DNA of 64,000 nt. It comes from Pseudomonas delhiensis (lineage in GTDB: Bacteria; Pseudomonadota; Gammaproteobacteria; Pseudomonadales; Pseudomonadaceae). A model generated the notes under the pieces. That model did no database searches and was not told the DNA's origin. It was given only the letters and a program-made list of their open reading frames with translations. The stretch covers positions 215,389 through 279,388 of the forward strand of contig NZ_FZPC01000003.1 of NCBI RefSeq assembly GCF_900187975.1, in the 5' to 3' direction. Positions 33,235 through 42,327 of this stretch are shown here, in pieces (position 1 is the stretch's first letter; the number at the start of each line of letters is the position of its first letter). The position numbers were made by a program, and so were the translations under genes.

Positions 33235-33603
33235 GCTACTGGGGGAGCCGAAGCTCCCCCCCAAGTAGGTGCGTGCTTTGTTCTTGTTATGATGCCGGGC
33301 TTGTTGTTTTTGTTTGTAGACCCGTCCTCGAGGCCAGTCGCTTCGAGGTATTCCCATTCGGGATCGACAAGAGCAAACGGATTGCTTTGGTCGCTGAGTG
33401 AGCAGTGATCTTTCGATCCAACCGATTCCGCCGCTGCCTCGAGGCAGTTTTATTGTTCTTCGATCGGTTGCGGGATTTCTCCCACCAGCTACTCTCCTCC
33501 AAAAGAATCAGTTAGCTGCGCCTCCGCGATTTTGTTTTTGTTGTGCTGGAGTCGTTACGTGTTGTTTTTGTTCTGTGGTTTCGTGCTTGTTATTGTTGTT
33601 GTA
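33235..33603 (-). ncRNA. crcZ: CrcZ small RNA (Hfq/Crc decoy)
   Basis: CrcZ binds Hfq-Crc and relieves catabolite repression. The assignment rests on position (between cbrB and pcnB, same strand), a sigma-54 promoter with a CbrB-type site upstream, the absence of a convincing ORF, and A/C-rich Hfq-binding patches. I count six minus-strand clusters: ACAACAACAATAACAAG (near 33604-33588), GAACAAAAACAAC (33573-33561), CACAACAAAAACAAA (33545-33531), GAACAATAAAAC (about 33459-33448), ACAAACAAAAACAACAA (about 33317-33301) and ATAACAAGAACAAAGC (33290-33275). The 3' end is set at the GGGGGAGCTTCGGCTCCCCC hairpin (33241-33260), which lacks a good T-run. The start is estimated from the promoter. About 370 bases. 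Confidence 0.92.
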
Positions 33604-33613
33604 CCAATAACAA

Positions 33614-33631
33614 AGCAGATGCCGTGCCAAC
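33614..33631 (-). promoter_or_regulatory. Sigma-54 promoter of crcZ
   Basis: The minus strand reads TTGGCACGGCATCTGCTT, matching the -24/-12 consensus TGGCACG-N4-TTGC at all but one position. It is about 12 bases before the estimated CrcZ start. Confidence 0.92.
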
Positions 33632-33689
33632 TTTTGAGAATCCTTATTTTTCAAGGGTTTAGCTGTAGGAAGGGGTTTCGGGCAGGCAC

Positions 33690-33728
33690 AAAAAAGCCGG
33701 GTTATCGTTACCGATGAACCCGGCTTTT
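33690..33728 (-). terminator. cbrB terminator
   Basis: A perfect 12-base stem (AAAAGCCGGGTT at 33692-33703 with AACCCGGCTTTT at 33717-33728) with a T-run on the minus strand. It lies between the CbrB site and the crcZ promoter. Confidence 0.85.
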
Positions 33729-33753
33729 GTTACGCGGGATGTCCGCGGTAACA
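33728..33753. promoter_or_regulatory. CbrB upstream activating site for crcZ
   Basis: TGTTAC (33728-33733), 14 bases, GTAACA (33748-33753): a perfect palindromic pair matching the described CbrB recognition pattern TGTTAC-N14-GTAACA. It lies about 100 bases upstream of the sigma-54 promoter, a usual distance for an enhancer-binding protein, and 12 bases past the cbrB stop. Confidence 0.9.
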
Positions 33754-33765
33754 GCCGCGCCCCAC

Positions 33766-35202
<1,437 letters not shown>

Positions 35203-35228
35203 GTATTCAGCTCTCTCGACGTGCTCGT

Positions 35229-38180
35229 CTACTGCTCGGCCGTCGGGCCAGGATGCCGCGGCAAGGTCACGCGGATGCGGGTGCCGCATTCGCGTTCCGG
35301 ATCGGCCGGGCTGTCGATGGTGATCTGCCCATAATGCTCTTCCACGATCGAATAGACCAGTGCGAGGCCCAGGCCGGTCCCCTTGCCGGGGTCCTTGGTG
35401 GTGAAGAAGGGCTCGAACAGGCGGTCGATGATGGACTTGGGAATGCCGCTGCCCTCGTCTTCGACGATGAGGTCGACGGTGTTCTCCGAGGCTTCGCTGC
35501 GCACCCGTATGGCGCCACCGGGGGGGGAGGCGTCGCGGGCGTTGGACAGCAGGTTGATGAGTACCTGGGCCAGGCGCTGGGCATCGCCCTCCACCCAGTG
35601 GTCCGGGTCGCACAGGTTGAAGAACTGCACTTCGACGCTGCGCCGGTTCAACGATAGCAAACTGATGGCTTCCTGGGTGACATCGGCCAGGCACACCGGC
35701 TCGGCGGCCACCTGCTTGCCGCCGGCGTGGGCGAAGCTCATCAGCGACTGGACGATGCGTGAGACGCGCTTGGTCTGCTCGAGGATCTGCCCGCTGATCT
35801 CGGTCAGCTCGCCGTCGCCCTCGCGTTCCTCGCGCAGGTTCTGCGCCAGGCAGGCGATGCCGGTGATGGGGTTGCCGATCTCGTGGGCCACGCCGGCGGC
35901 CAGGCGGCCGATGGAGGCCAGGCGCTCGGAGTGGATCAGCTTGTCTTCCAGGGACTGCGTCTCGGTGAGGTCCTCGACCAGCAGGACCAGGCCGCTGTTG
36001 CCCGGCGCCAGGGGTTCCTCGATGGCTGCCTTGTGCAGGTTCAGCCAGCGCGTCTGGCCGTCGATCGCCAGGCGCTGCTTGTGCAGGTGCTGGTCGGGGG
36101 CCTCGATGAAGCCTTCCAGCAGGCCCTTCCAGGGTTCCGGCAGGGCCGACAGGCGCGAGCCCACCACGCGCTGCGCGGGCACCCCGGTGAGGTCCTCGAT
36201 GGCGCGGTTCCACATCAGCACTTCCTGGTCCTTGGCCAGCGAGCACACGCCCATCGGCAGGTCCTGCAGGGTCTGGCGGTGGTAGCGGCGCAGGGCGTCC
36301 AGCTCGGCGGCCAGGCCGGTGAGCCGCGAGTGGTAGTCCTCCAGGCGGCTCTCGATGAAGTGGATGTCCTCGGTGACGTAGCTCTCGCTGTTGGCCTTGT
36401 AGGGCAGGAAGGTCTCGACCATGTCCTGGGCCACGCTTGGGCCCATCAACCCGGAGAGGTTGGCCTCGATGCGGTCGCGCAGGCGGCGCAGGGCGTAGGG
36501 GCGGCGCTCGTCGAAGGGCAGGTGCAGGTCGCGCAGGGCCTGTTCCACTTCCTTCTGCGCGGTCTTGGCGCCCAGCGGCCTGGCCAGCTGGCTGGCGAAC
36601 TCCTGGGGCGAGACGGCGAGCAGTTCGCGGCGCTGCGGGCGGCGCACGTTGTCCACCGCGCAGGCTTCGGCGGCGCCCTTCTCCTCGTCGCTGGGCTCGC
36701 TGAACAGCGACACCAGGGTGAACACCAGCACGTTGGCCGCCAGCGAGGCGAGGGCGGCCAGGTGCCAGCTGGCCTCGTCGAGCACGTACAGCGAGTCGAA
36801 CAGCGGGATGTGCAGGCTCTGCACGTTGCCCATCAGCGGCACCAGCATGGTGGCGCACCACACCAGCATGCCGGCCACCAGCCCGGCGATGAAGCCGCGG
36901 CGGTTGGCGGCCGGCCAGTAGAGCACCGAGAGCGCGCCGGGGAGGAACTGCAGGGTGGCGACGAAGGAGACGATGCCCAGGTTCGACAGTTCCTGCTCGG
37001 AGCCCAGCAGCAGGTAGAAGCCGTAGCCCAGCAGGATGATGGTGGCGATCAGCGCCCGCCGCGTCCATTTCAGCCAGCGGTAGATGTTGCCCTCGGCCGG
37101 CGGCTGGTACAGCGGCAGCACGAGGTGGTTGAGGACCATGCCCGACAGCGCCAGGGTCATCACGATGATCAGCCCGCTGGCCGCCGAGATGCCGCCGATG
37201 AAGGCGGCCAGCGCCAGGGCCGGGCTGTCCACCGCCATGCCCAGGCCGAGGGTGAAGTATTCCGGGTTGGTCGAGGCGCCCAGGTGCAGGCCGGCCCAGA
37301 GGATCGGCGGCACCGCCAGGCTCATCGGCAGCAGGAACAGCGGCAGGCCCCAGCTGGCGCTGAGCAGGGCGCGCGGGTTGAGGTTCTCGGTGAAGGTCAT
37401 GTGGTACATGTGCGGCATGACGATGGCCGAGGCGAAGAACACCAGCAGCAGGGTGCGCCAGGGGCCCTCGGCCAGCGGCGTGTGCAGGGTGCTCAGGGCC
37501 TCCTGGTTCTGCAGCAGCCAGACCTCCAGGCCGTCGGGGCCGCCGAACACGCCGTAGAGGGCGAACAGGCCGATGGAGCCCAGGGCGACCAGCTTGACCA
37601 GCGACTCGAAGGCGATGGCCATCACCAGCCCCTCGTGGCGCTCGCGGGTGGCGATGTGGCGGGCGCCGAAGAGGATGGCGAACAGGGTGATCAGCGCGCA
37701 GAACGCCAGCGCCGCGCTGTTGGCGTCGGCGCCGTGGGTCAGCAGGCTGATCGAGTTGGTCACCGCCTCGATCTGCAGGGCCAGCATCGGCAGCACGCCG
37801 ATCAGCATGAACAGCGTGGTCAGCGCGCCGGCCCAGGTGCTGCGGAAGCGGAAGGCGAACAGGTCGGCCAGCGACGACAGCTGGTAGGCGCGGGTGATGC
37901 GCAGGATCGGGTAGAGCAGCACCGGGGCCAGCAGGAAGGCCCCGGACACCCCAAGGTAGATGGCCAGGAAGCCGTAGCCGTACTGGTAGGCCAGGCCGAC
38001 GGTGCCGTAGAAGGCCCAGGCGCTGGCGTAGACGCCCAGCGACAGGGTGTACACCAGCGGGTGGCGCACCAGGCGGCGCGGCACGTAGCCGCGCTCGGTG
38101 ATCCAGGCGACACCGAACAGGGTGGTCAGGTAGACGGCGCTGATCAGGATCAGCTGGGTGAGGCTAAAGCTCGTCAGCAT
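35229..38180 (-). CDS. cbrA: Sensor histidine kinase CbrA with transporter-like domain
   Basis: A 983-residue sensor. The first ~500 residues form many membrane helices of the sodium/solute symporter (SLC5) type. A STAC-type linker, a PAS domain (DLPMGVCSLAKDQEVLMWNRAIEDLTGV) and a kinase core follow. The phosphorylated histidine is in AAGVAHEIGNPITGI, with ATPase boxes LINLLSNARDA, DEGSGIP and KGTGLGLALVYSIV. CbrA partners CbrB; histidine uptake has been linked to the transporter domain. No Shine-Dalgarno sequence is evident before its ATG, which lies inside the end of cbrX, so translation may depend on coupling. Confidence 0.96.
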   Translation of the reverse strand: MLTSFSLTQLILISAVYLTTLFGVAWITERGYVPRRLVRHPLVYTLSLGVYASAWAFYGTVGLAYQYGYGFLAIYLGVSGAFLLAPVLLYPILRITRAYQLSSLADLFAFRFRSTWAGALTTLFMLIGVLPMLALQIEAVTNSISLLTHGADANSAALAFCALITLFAILFGARHIATRERHEGLVMAIAFESLVKLVALGSIGLFALYGVFGGPDGLEVWLLQNQEALSTLHTPLAEGPWRTLLLVFFASAIVMPHMYHMTFTENLNPRALLSASWGLPLFLLPMSLAVPPILWAGLHLGASTNPEYFTLGLGMAVDSPALALAAFIGGISAASGLIIVMTLALSGMVLNHLVLPLYQPPAEGNIYRWLKWTRRALIATIILLGYGFYLLLGSEQELSNLGIVSFVATLQFLPGALSVLYWPAANRRGFIAGLVAGMLVWCATMLVPLMGNVQSLHIPLFDSLYVLDEASWHLAALASLAANVLVFTLVSLFSEPSDEEKGAAEACAVDNVRRPQRRELLAVSPQEFASQLARPLGAKTAQKEVEQALRDLHLPFDERRPYALRRLRDRIEANLSGLMGPSVAQDMVETFLPYKANSESYVTEDIHFIESRLEDYHSRLTGLAAELDALRRYHRQTLQDLPMGVCSLAKDQEVLMWNRAIEDLTGVPAQRVVGSRLSALPEPWKGLLEGFIEAPDQHLHKQRLAIDGQTRWLNLHKAAIEEPLAPGNSGLVLLVEDLTETQSLEDKLIHSERLASIGRLAAGVAHEIGNPITGIACLAQNLREEREGDGELTEISGQILEQTKRVSRIVQSLMSFAHAGGKQVAAEPVCLADVTQEAISLLSLNRRSVEVQFFNLCDPDHWVEGDAQRLAQVLINLLSNARDASPPGGAIRVRSEASENTVDLIVEDEGSGIPKSIIDRLFEPFFTTKDPGKGTGLGLALVYSIVEEHYGQITIDSPADPERECGTRIRVTLPRHPGPTAEQ

Positions 38181-38340
38181 CGCGCTGGCTCTGCAGGATG
38201 AAGGTCACGACTATGAGAATCAGCCACAGCAGGTAAGGGCGATACCAGGCGCCGTTGGGGTCGATCCACCAGTCCATGATGGCGGGCGAGAACAGGTAGA
38301 TGCCCACGACCAGGAGCAGCACCAGTCGGTAGATGTACAT
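38164..38340 (-). CDS. cbrX: CbrX small membrane protein, overlapping cbrA
   Basis: A 58-residue ORF that overlaps the first 17 bases of cbrA. It reads MYIYRLVLLLVVGIYLFSPA, then IMDWWIDPNGAWYRPYLL, then a second hydrophobic helix and SQRDADEL. GAGAGG lies nine bases before the ATG. Two membrane helices and a conserved-looking WWIDPNG-WYRPY loop suggest a real protein. An ORF called cbrX, translationally coupled to cbrA, has been described in Pseudomonas; identity here rests on position, size and overlap. Confidence 0.85.
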   Translation of the reverse strand: MYIYRLVLLLVVGIYLFSPAIMDWWIDPNGAWYRPYLLWLILIVVTFILQSQRDADEL

Positions 38341-38424
38341 GTCATGCCTCTCGTTGTGCGGACGGCAGGCTACAGGCAGCCGATGGGCGCCTGCAAGCCG
38401 GGGCGCATGGCCCCACCCTCCATC

Positions 38425-39312
38425 TTAGAGCCGGGCGTCTTCCAGCGTCAGCACGCGGGGGATGCGCGTGGCGTCCCAGTGCGCCACGCCCCAGGCCAGC
38501 ACCTCGGCCGGGGTGGCGCCGGCCAGTTCCGCCGGCGCGGCGTGGCCCAGGGCCCCGAGGGCGCGCAGCAGCAGCGGTGCGGCCTGCTCGGCGGCCAGCG
38601 GCGGCGAGCGATAGGACTTGCCCAGCTTGTGGCCGTCGGGCTGAACGATCAGCGGCACGTGCAGGTAGCGCGTGTGGGCCGCCCCGAGCAACTCCTGCAG
38701 GTACAGCTGGCGCGGGGTGTTGTCCAGCAGGTCGGCGCCGCGGACGATGTCGGTCATGCCCTGCCAGGCGTCGTCCAGCACCACCGCCAACTGGTAGGCG
38801 TAGAGGCCGTCGCGGCGGCGGATGACGAAGTCGCCCACCTCGCGGCCCAGGTGCTGGCGGAACTCGCCCTGGACGCGGTCGACGAAGGCGTATTCCAGTT
38901 CCGGCACGCGGATGCGGATGGCGACGTCGCCGTGCCAGTCGTGCCCGGCGTCGCGGCAGGTGCCGGGGTAGATGCCGCCGCTGCCTTCGAGCTGCTTGCG
39001 CGAGCAGGTGCAGGCATAGGCCAGGCCGCTGCGCAGCCACTGCTGGACCACCGCCGCGTAGGCGTCGCCGCGCTCGCTCTGGCGTACGACCGGGCCATCC
39101 CACTCGAAGCCGTAGCGTTCCAGTGTCTGCAGGATGGCGGCCTGGGCCCCGGGCATTTCCCGCGGCGGGTCGAGGTCTTCCATGCGCACCAGCCAGCGGC
39201 CGCCGGCGGCGCGGGCGTCCAGGTAGGAGGCGACGGCGGCGACCAGCGAGCCGAAGTGCAGGTAGCCGCTGGGGGTGGGGGCGAAACGGCCGATGTAGCG
39301 GGAATCGGGCAT
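38425..39312 (-). CDS. gluQ: Glutamyl-Q tRNA(Asp) synthetase
   Basis: Attaches glutamate to queuosine in tRNA-Asp; a GltX-like protein without the anticodon-binding domain. The 295-residue length fits. It has the HIGH-like FAPTPSGYLHFGSL, WLVRMEDLDPPREMPG, a zinc-binding cluster (CTCSRKQL, Y-PGTCRD) and a KLGKS motif in place of KMSKS. It follows dksA, as in E. coli. The start MPDSRYIGRFAP is chosen over an upstream extension. Confidence 0.94.
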   Translation of the reverse strand: MPDSRYIGRFAPTPSGYLHFGSLVAAVASYLDARAAGGRWLVRMEDLDPPREMPGAQAAILQTLERYGFEWDGPVVRQSERGDAYAAVVQQWLRSGLAYACTCSRKQLEGSGGIYPGTCRDAGHDWHGDVAIRIRVPELEYAFVDRVQGEFRQHLGREVGDFVIRRRDGLYAYQLAVVLDDAWQGMTDIVRGADLLDNTPRQLYLQELLGAAHTRYLHVPLIVQPDGHKLGKSYRSPPLAAEQAAPLLLRALGALGHAAPAELAGATPAEVLAWGVAHWDATRIPRVLTLEDARL

Positions 39313-39355
39313 GGCGCAGGCTGGGGGTCGGGAGGCGGGGCGCCGCACGAACGCG

Positions 39356-39377
39356 ACGGGGCGCCTAGGCGCCCCGT
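39356..39377 (-). terminator. Hairpin between dksA and gluQ
   Basis: ACGGGGCGCC/TAGGCGCCCCGT palindrome. The T-run is poor, so termination may be partial; a terminator in the dksA-gluQ gap is also known in enterobacteria. Confidence 0.55.
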
Positions 39378-39396
39378 TCGCGAAAAGCCGCAGGCG

Positions 39397-39840
39397 TCAG
39401 GAGCCGAGCTGCTTTTCCTTGATTTCCGCGAGGGTCTTGCAATCGATGCAGAGGGTCGCGGTGGGGCGGGCTTCCAGGCGGCGGATACCGATCTCCACGC
39501 CGCAGGAGTCGCACCAGCCGTAGTCGTTGTCTTCGATCAGTTGCAGTGTCTCGTCGATCTTCTTGATCAGCTTGCGTTCGCGGTCGCGGGCGCGCAGTTC
39601 GAGGCTGAACTCCTCTTCCTGGCTGGCGCGGTCCGCCGGGTCCGGGAAGTTGGCCGCTTCGTCCTGCATGTGGTGCACGGTGCGATCGACTTCTTCCATC
39701 AGCTCAACTTTCCACTTGTTGAGGATGGCGGTGAAGTGGGCGCGCATGCGCTCGCTCATGTACTCCTCGCCCTTGGTTTCCTGGTAGGGCTCGAAGCCAC
39801 GAATCAGTTGGCTGCTCTGCTGTTTTGCATTGGTGGGCAT
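39397..39840 (-). CDS. dksA: RNA polymerase-binding transcription factor DksA
   Basis: Works with ppGpp at the polymerase secondary channel, repressing rRNA promoters. The 147-residue protein has the coiled coil with DPADRASQEE at the tip and a four-cysteine zinc finger (CDSCG and CIDC, 17 residues apart). The start at 39840 (MPTNAKQQSSQ) gives the Pseudomonas length; the in-frame extension is unlikely. Confidence 0.96.
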   Translation of the reverse strand: MPTNAKQQSSQLIRGFEPYQETKGEEYMSERMRAHFTAILNKWKVELMEEVDRTVHHMQDEAANFPDPADRASQEEEFSLELRARDRERKLIKKIDETLQLIEDNDYGWCDSCGVEIGIRRLEARPTATLCIDCKTLAEIKEKQLGS

Positions 39841-39970
39841 GTGTGGCCGCCTCTCACTCTCGCTAATCCTGTCGCGGATGGTCCCTCTCCGGCACCGCCG
39901 GCCCCGCGCTCGCAAGCGGGCGAACTTACCAGATCGATAATCGTGATGCTACTCCCGGTTGTCGAGCCTG

Positions 39971-39999
39971 CTGCCACCCGCTGATGGCTTGGTTAGAAT
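39971..39999 (+). promoter_or_regulatory. Possible promoter of the aminotransferase-sfsA pair
   Basis: CTGCCA (39971-39976), 17 bases, TAGAAT (39994-39999), 31 bases before the ATG. The -10 box is good, the -35 box weak. Confidence 0.42.
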
Positions 40000-40030
40000 C
40001 GCCTCTTCGTCGCAAAGTTCGGTATTTCCC

Positions 40031-41203
40031 ATGGTTTCTTCCTTCAGTGCCCGCAGCCGCGCCATCGAACCTTTCCACGTCATGGCGTTGCTGGCGCGAG
40101 CCAACGAGCTGCAGGCCGCCGGCCACGACGTCATCCACCTGGAGATCGGCGAGCCGGACTTCAGCACCGCCGCGCCCATCGTCGCCGCCGGCCAGGCCGC
40201 ACTGGCCGCCGGCCATACCCGCTACACCGCGGCCCGCGGCCTGCCGCAGCTGCGCGAGGCCATCGCCGGGTTCTACGCCTCGCGCTACCGCCTGGCCATC
40301 GACCCCGAGCGCATCCTGGTCACCCCGGGCGGTTCCGGCGCCCTGCTGTTGGCCAGCAGCCTGCTGGTCGACCCGGGCCGCCACTGGCTGCTGGCCGATC
40401 CCGGCTACCCGTGCAACCGTCACTTCCTGCGCCTGGTGGAGGGCGCCGCGCAACTGGTGCCGGTGGGCCCGCAGAGCCGTTACCAGCTCACCCCGGAGCT
40501 GGTGAACGCGCACTGGAATCAGGACAGTGTAGGCGCTTTGCTGGCATCGCCGGCGAATCCTACGGGCACTTTGCTGCACAAGGATGAACTGGCCGCGTTG
40601 TCGCAGGCCCTCAAGGCCCGTGGCGGGCACCTGGTGGTGGACGAGATCTACCACGGCCTGACCTACGGCGTGGATGCCAGCAGCGTGCTGGAAGTGGACG
40701 ACGAGGCCTTCGTCCTCAACAGTTTCTCCAAGTATTTCGGCATGACCGGCTGGCGCCTCGGCTGGCTGGTGGCGCCGCCGGAGGCGGTGGGCGAGCTGGA
40801 GAAGCTGGCGCAGAACCTCTATATCAGCGCCCCGAGCATGGCCCAGTACGCCGCGCTGGCCTGCTTCGAGGAGGGCACCCTGGCCATCCTCGAACAACGC
40901 CGCGCCGAGTTCGCCCGCCGCCGCGACTACCTGCTGCCGGCCCTGCGCGACCTGGGCTTCGGCATCGCCGTGGAGCCGGAGGGGGCCTTCTACCTGTACG
41001 CCGACATCAGCGCCTTCGGCGGCGACGCCTACCGCTTCTGCCAGCACTTCATCGAGACCGAGCACGTGGCCTTCACCCCGGGCGTGGACTTCGGCCGCTA
41101 CCAGGCCGACCACCACGTGCGCTTCGCCTATACCCAGAGCCTGGAACGCCTGGAGCAGGCGGTGGAGCGGATCGCCCGCGGCCTGAAGAGCTGGCGGCCC
41201 TGA
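40031..41203 (+). CDS. PLP-dependent aminotransferase, class I/II
   Basis: A 390-residue fold-type I aminotransferase with [48 protein letters not shown] and the PLP lysine in [16 protein letters not shown]. Substrate cannot be read from sequence; aspartate- or aromatic-type are possible. The start at 40031 ([18 protein letters not shown]) is standard. The stop overlaps the sfsA start (TGATG). It matches PA4722 in position. Confidence 0.93.
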   Translation: MVSSFSARSRAIEPFHVMALLARANELQAAGHDVIHLEIGEPDFSTAAPIVAAGQAALAAGHTRYTAARGLPQLREAIAGFYASRYRLAIDPERILVTPGGSGALLLASSLLVDPGRHWLLADPGYPCNRHFLRLVEGAAQLVPVGPQSRYQLTPELVNAHWNQDSVGALLASPANPTGTLLHKDELAALSQALKARGGHLVVDEIYHGLTYGVDASSVLEVDDEAFVLNSFSKYFGMTGWRLGWLVAPPEAVGELEKLAQNLYISAPSMAQYAALACFEEGTLAILEQRRAEFARRRDYLLPALRDLGFGIAVEPEGAFYLYADISAFGGDAYRFCQHFIETEHVAFTPGVDFGRYQADHHVRFAYTQSLERLEQAVERIARGLKSWRP

Positions 41204-41910
41204 TGCGCTTCGCTCCGGAACTGGAGGAGGCGCGCCTGCTGCGCCGCTACAAGCGCTTCCTCGCCGATATCGAGACGCCCACCGGCGAGCAGTTGACCAT
41301 CCACTGCCCGAACACCGGCTCCATGCTCAACTGCATGAGCGAGGGCTGCCGGGTGTGGTTCAGCCGTTCCTCCGACCCCAAGCGCAAGCTGCCCGGCACC
41401 TGGGAGCTGAGCGAGACGCCCCAGGGGCGCCTGGCCTGCGTCAACACCGGGCGCGCCAACCGCCTGGTGGAGGAGGCCCTGCTGGCCGGCAGCGTCGCCG
41501 AACTGGCCGGTTTCGCCGGGCTGCGCCGGGAAGTCGCCTATGGCGTGGAGAACAGCCGCGCGGACTTCCGCCTGGACTTCGCCGGCGGGCCGGCGTTCGT
41601 CGAGGTGAAGAGCGTCACCCTGGGCTTCGACGCCACGCCGGTGGCGGCCTTCCCCGACGCCGTGACCGCCCGCGGGGCCAAGCACCTGCGCGAGCTGGCG
41701 GCCCTGGCCCGCGCGGGCACCCGCGCGGTGCTGCTGTATTGCGTGAACCTGTCCGGCATCGAGGCGGTGCGCCCGGCGGAGGAGATCGACCCGGCCTATG
41801 CCGCCGCGCTGCGCGAGGCGCGCGACGCCGGCGTGGAGATGCTGGCCTATGGTGCCGATATCGACGTCAGCGAAATCCGCCTGAGCCGGCCGCTGCGCAT
41901 CGAGTTGTAG
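41203..41910 (+). CDS. sfsA: Sugar fermentation stimulation protein homologue SfsA
   Basis: A 235-residue protein with [33 protein letters not shown], and the PD-(D/E)XK-like DFRLDF...[10 protein letters not shown] core of SfsA. E. coli SfsA binds DNA and affects maltose gene expression; the nuclease-like core suggests nucleic-acid processing but its role is unclear. Coupled to the aminotransferase gene. Confidence 0.94.
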   Translation: MRFAPELEEARLLRRYKRFLADIETPTGEQLTIHCPNTGSMLNCMSEGCRVWFSRSSDPKRKLPGTWELSETPQGRLACVNTGRANRLVEEALLAGSVAELAGFAGLRREVAYGVENSRADFRLDFAGGPAFVEVKSVTLGFDATPVAAFPDAVTARGAKHLRELAALARAGTRAVLLYCVNLSGIEAVRPAEEIDPAYAAALREARDAGVEMLAYGADIDVSEIRLSRPLRIEL

Positions 41911-41915
41911 GTCTT

Positions 41916-42245
41916 TCAGTCATCCTCGGGCAGGCTTATCCACAGGCCCCGCTCGTCCTCGCGGCAAGTCAGGCTGTCGAGCGCCTCGCCCAGGCAGGGG
42001 CCCTGGATGCATTCGCCGGATTCGACGAGGAAGAGCGCGCCGTGATGGGCGCACTGCAGCAGGCCGCCGCTGGCGTCGAGGAAGCGGTCGGCCTCCCACT
42101 CCAGGGGCACGCCGCGGTGCGGGCAGCGGTTGCGGTAGGCGTACACGCGGCCCTGGCGGCGCACGGCGAAGACCTTCAGGCCTTCCACCTGGAAGCCGCG
42201 GCTGCGGCCCTCGGCCAGTTCGCCCGGATGGCAGAGCAGGATCAC
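41916..42245 (-). CDS. Rieske [2Fe-2S] protein
   Basis: A 109-residue single-domain Rieske ferredoxin-like protein with both cluster motifs, CPHRG and CAHHG, 20-odd residues apart. The GTG at 42245 is chosen because GGGAG lies seven bases upstream; a GTG at 42308 would give 130 residues but has a ribosome-binding site too close. It lies downstream of phuR on the same strand, so it may share its iron-regulated transcript. The partner oxygenase or reductase is not visible. Confidence 0.85.
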   Translation of the reverse strand: MILLCHPGELAEGRSRGFQVEGLKVFAVRRQGRVYAYRNRCPHRGVPLEWEADRFLDASGGLLQCAHHGALFLVESGECIQGPCLGEALDSLTCREDERGLWISLPEDD

Positions 42246-42327
42246 CGCGGCGCTCCCGGCGCCGACAGCAGGGCGCGTGGCGCCCCCTGGCGACGGGATA
42301 GGGTGCACGTCCTTGTGCTGAAGCCGG

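Noticed and set aside
33112..33610. Small ORFs in the crcZ region
   Set aside because: Unusual composition (Lys/Asn/Thr-rich on minus, Phe/Leu/Val-rich on plus) follows from the A/C-rich RNA; no ribosome-binding sites and position matches CrcZ.
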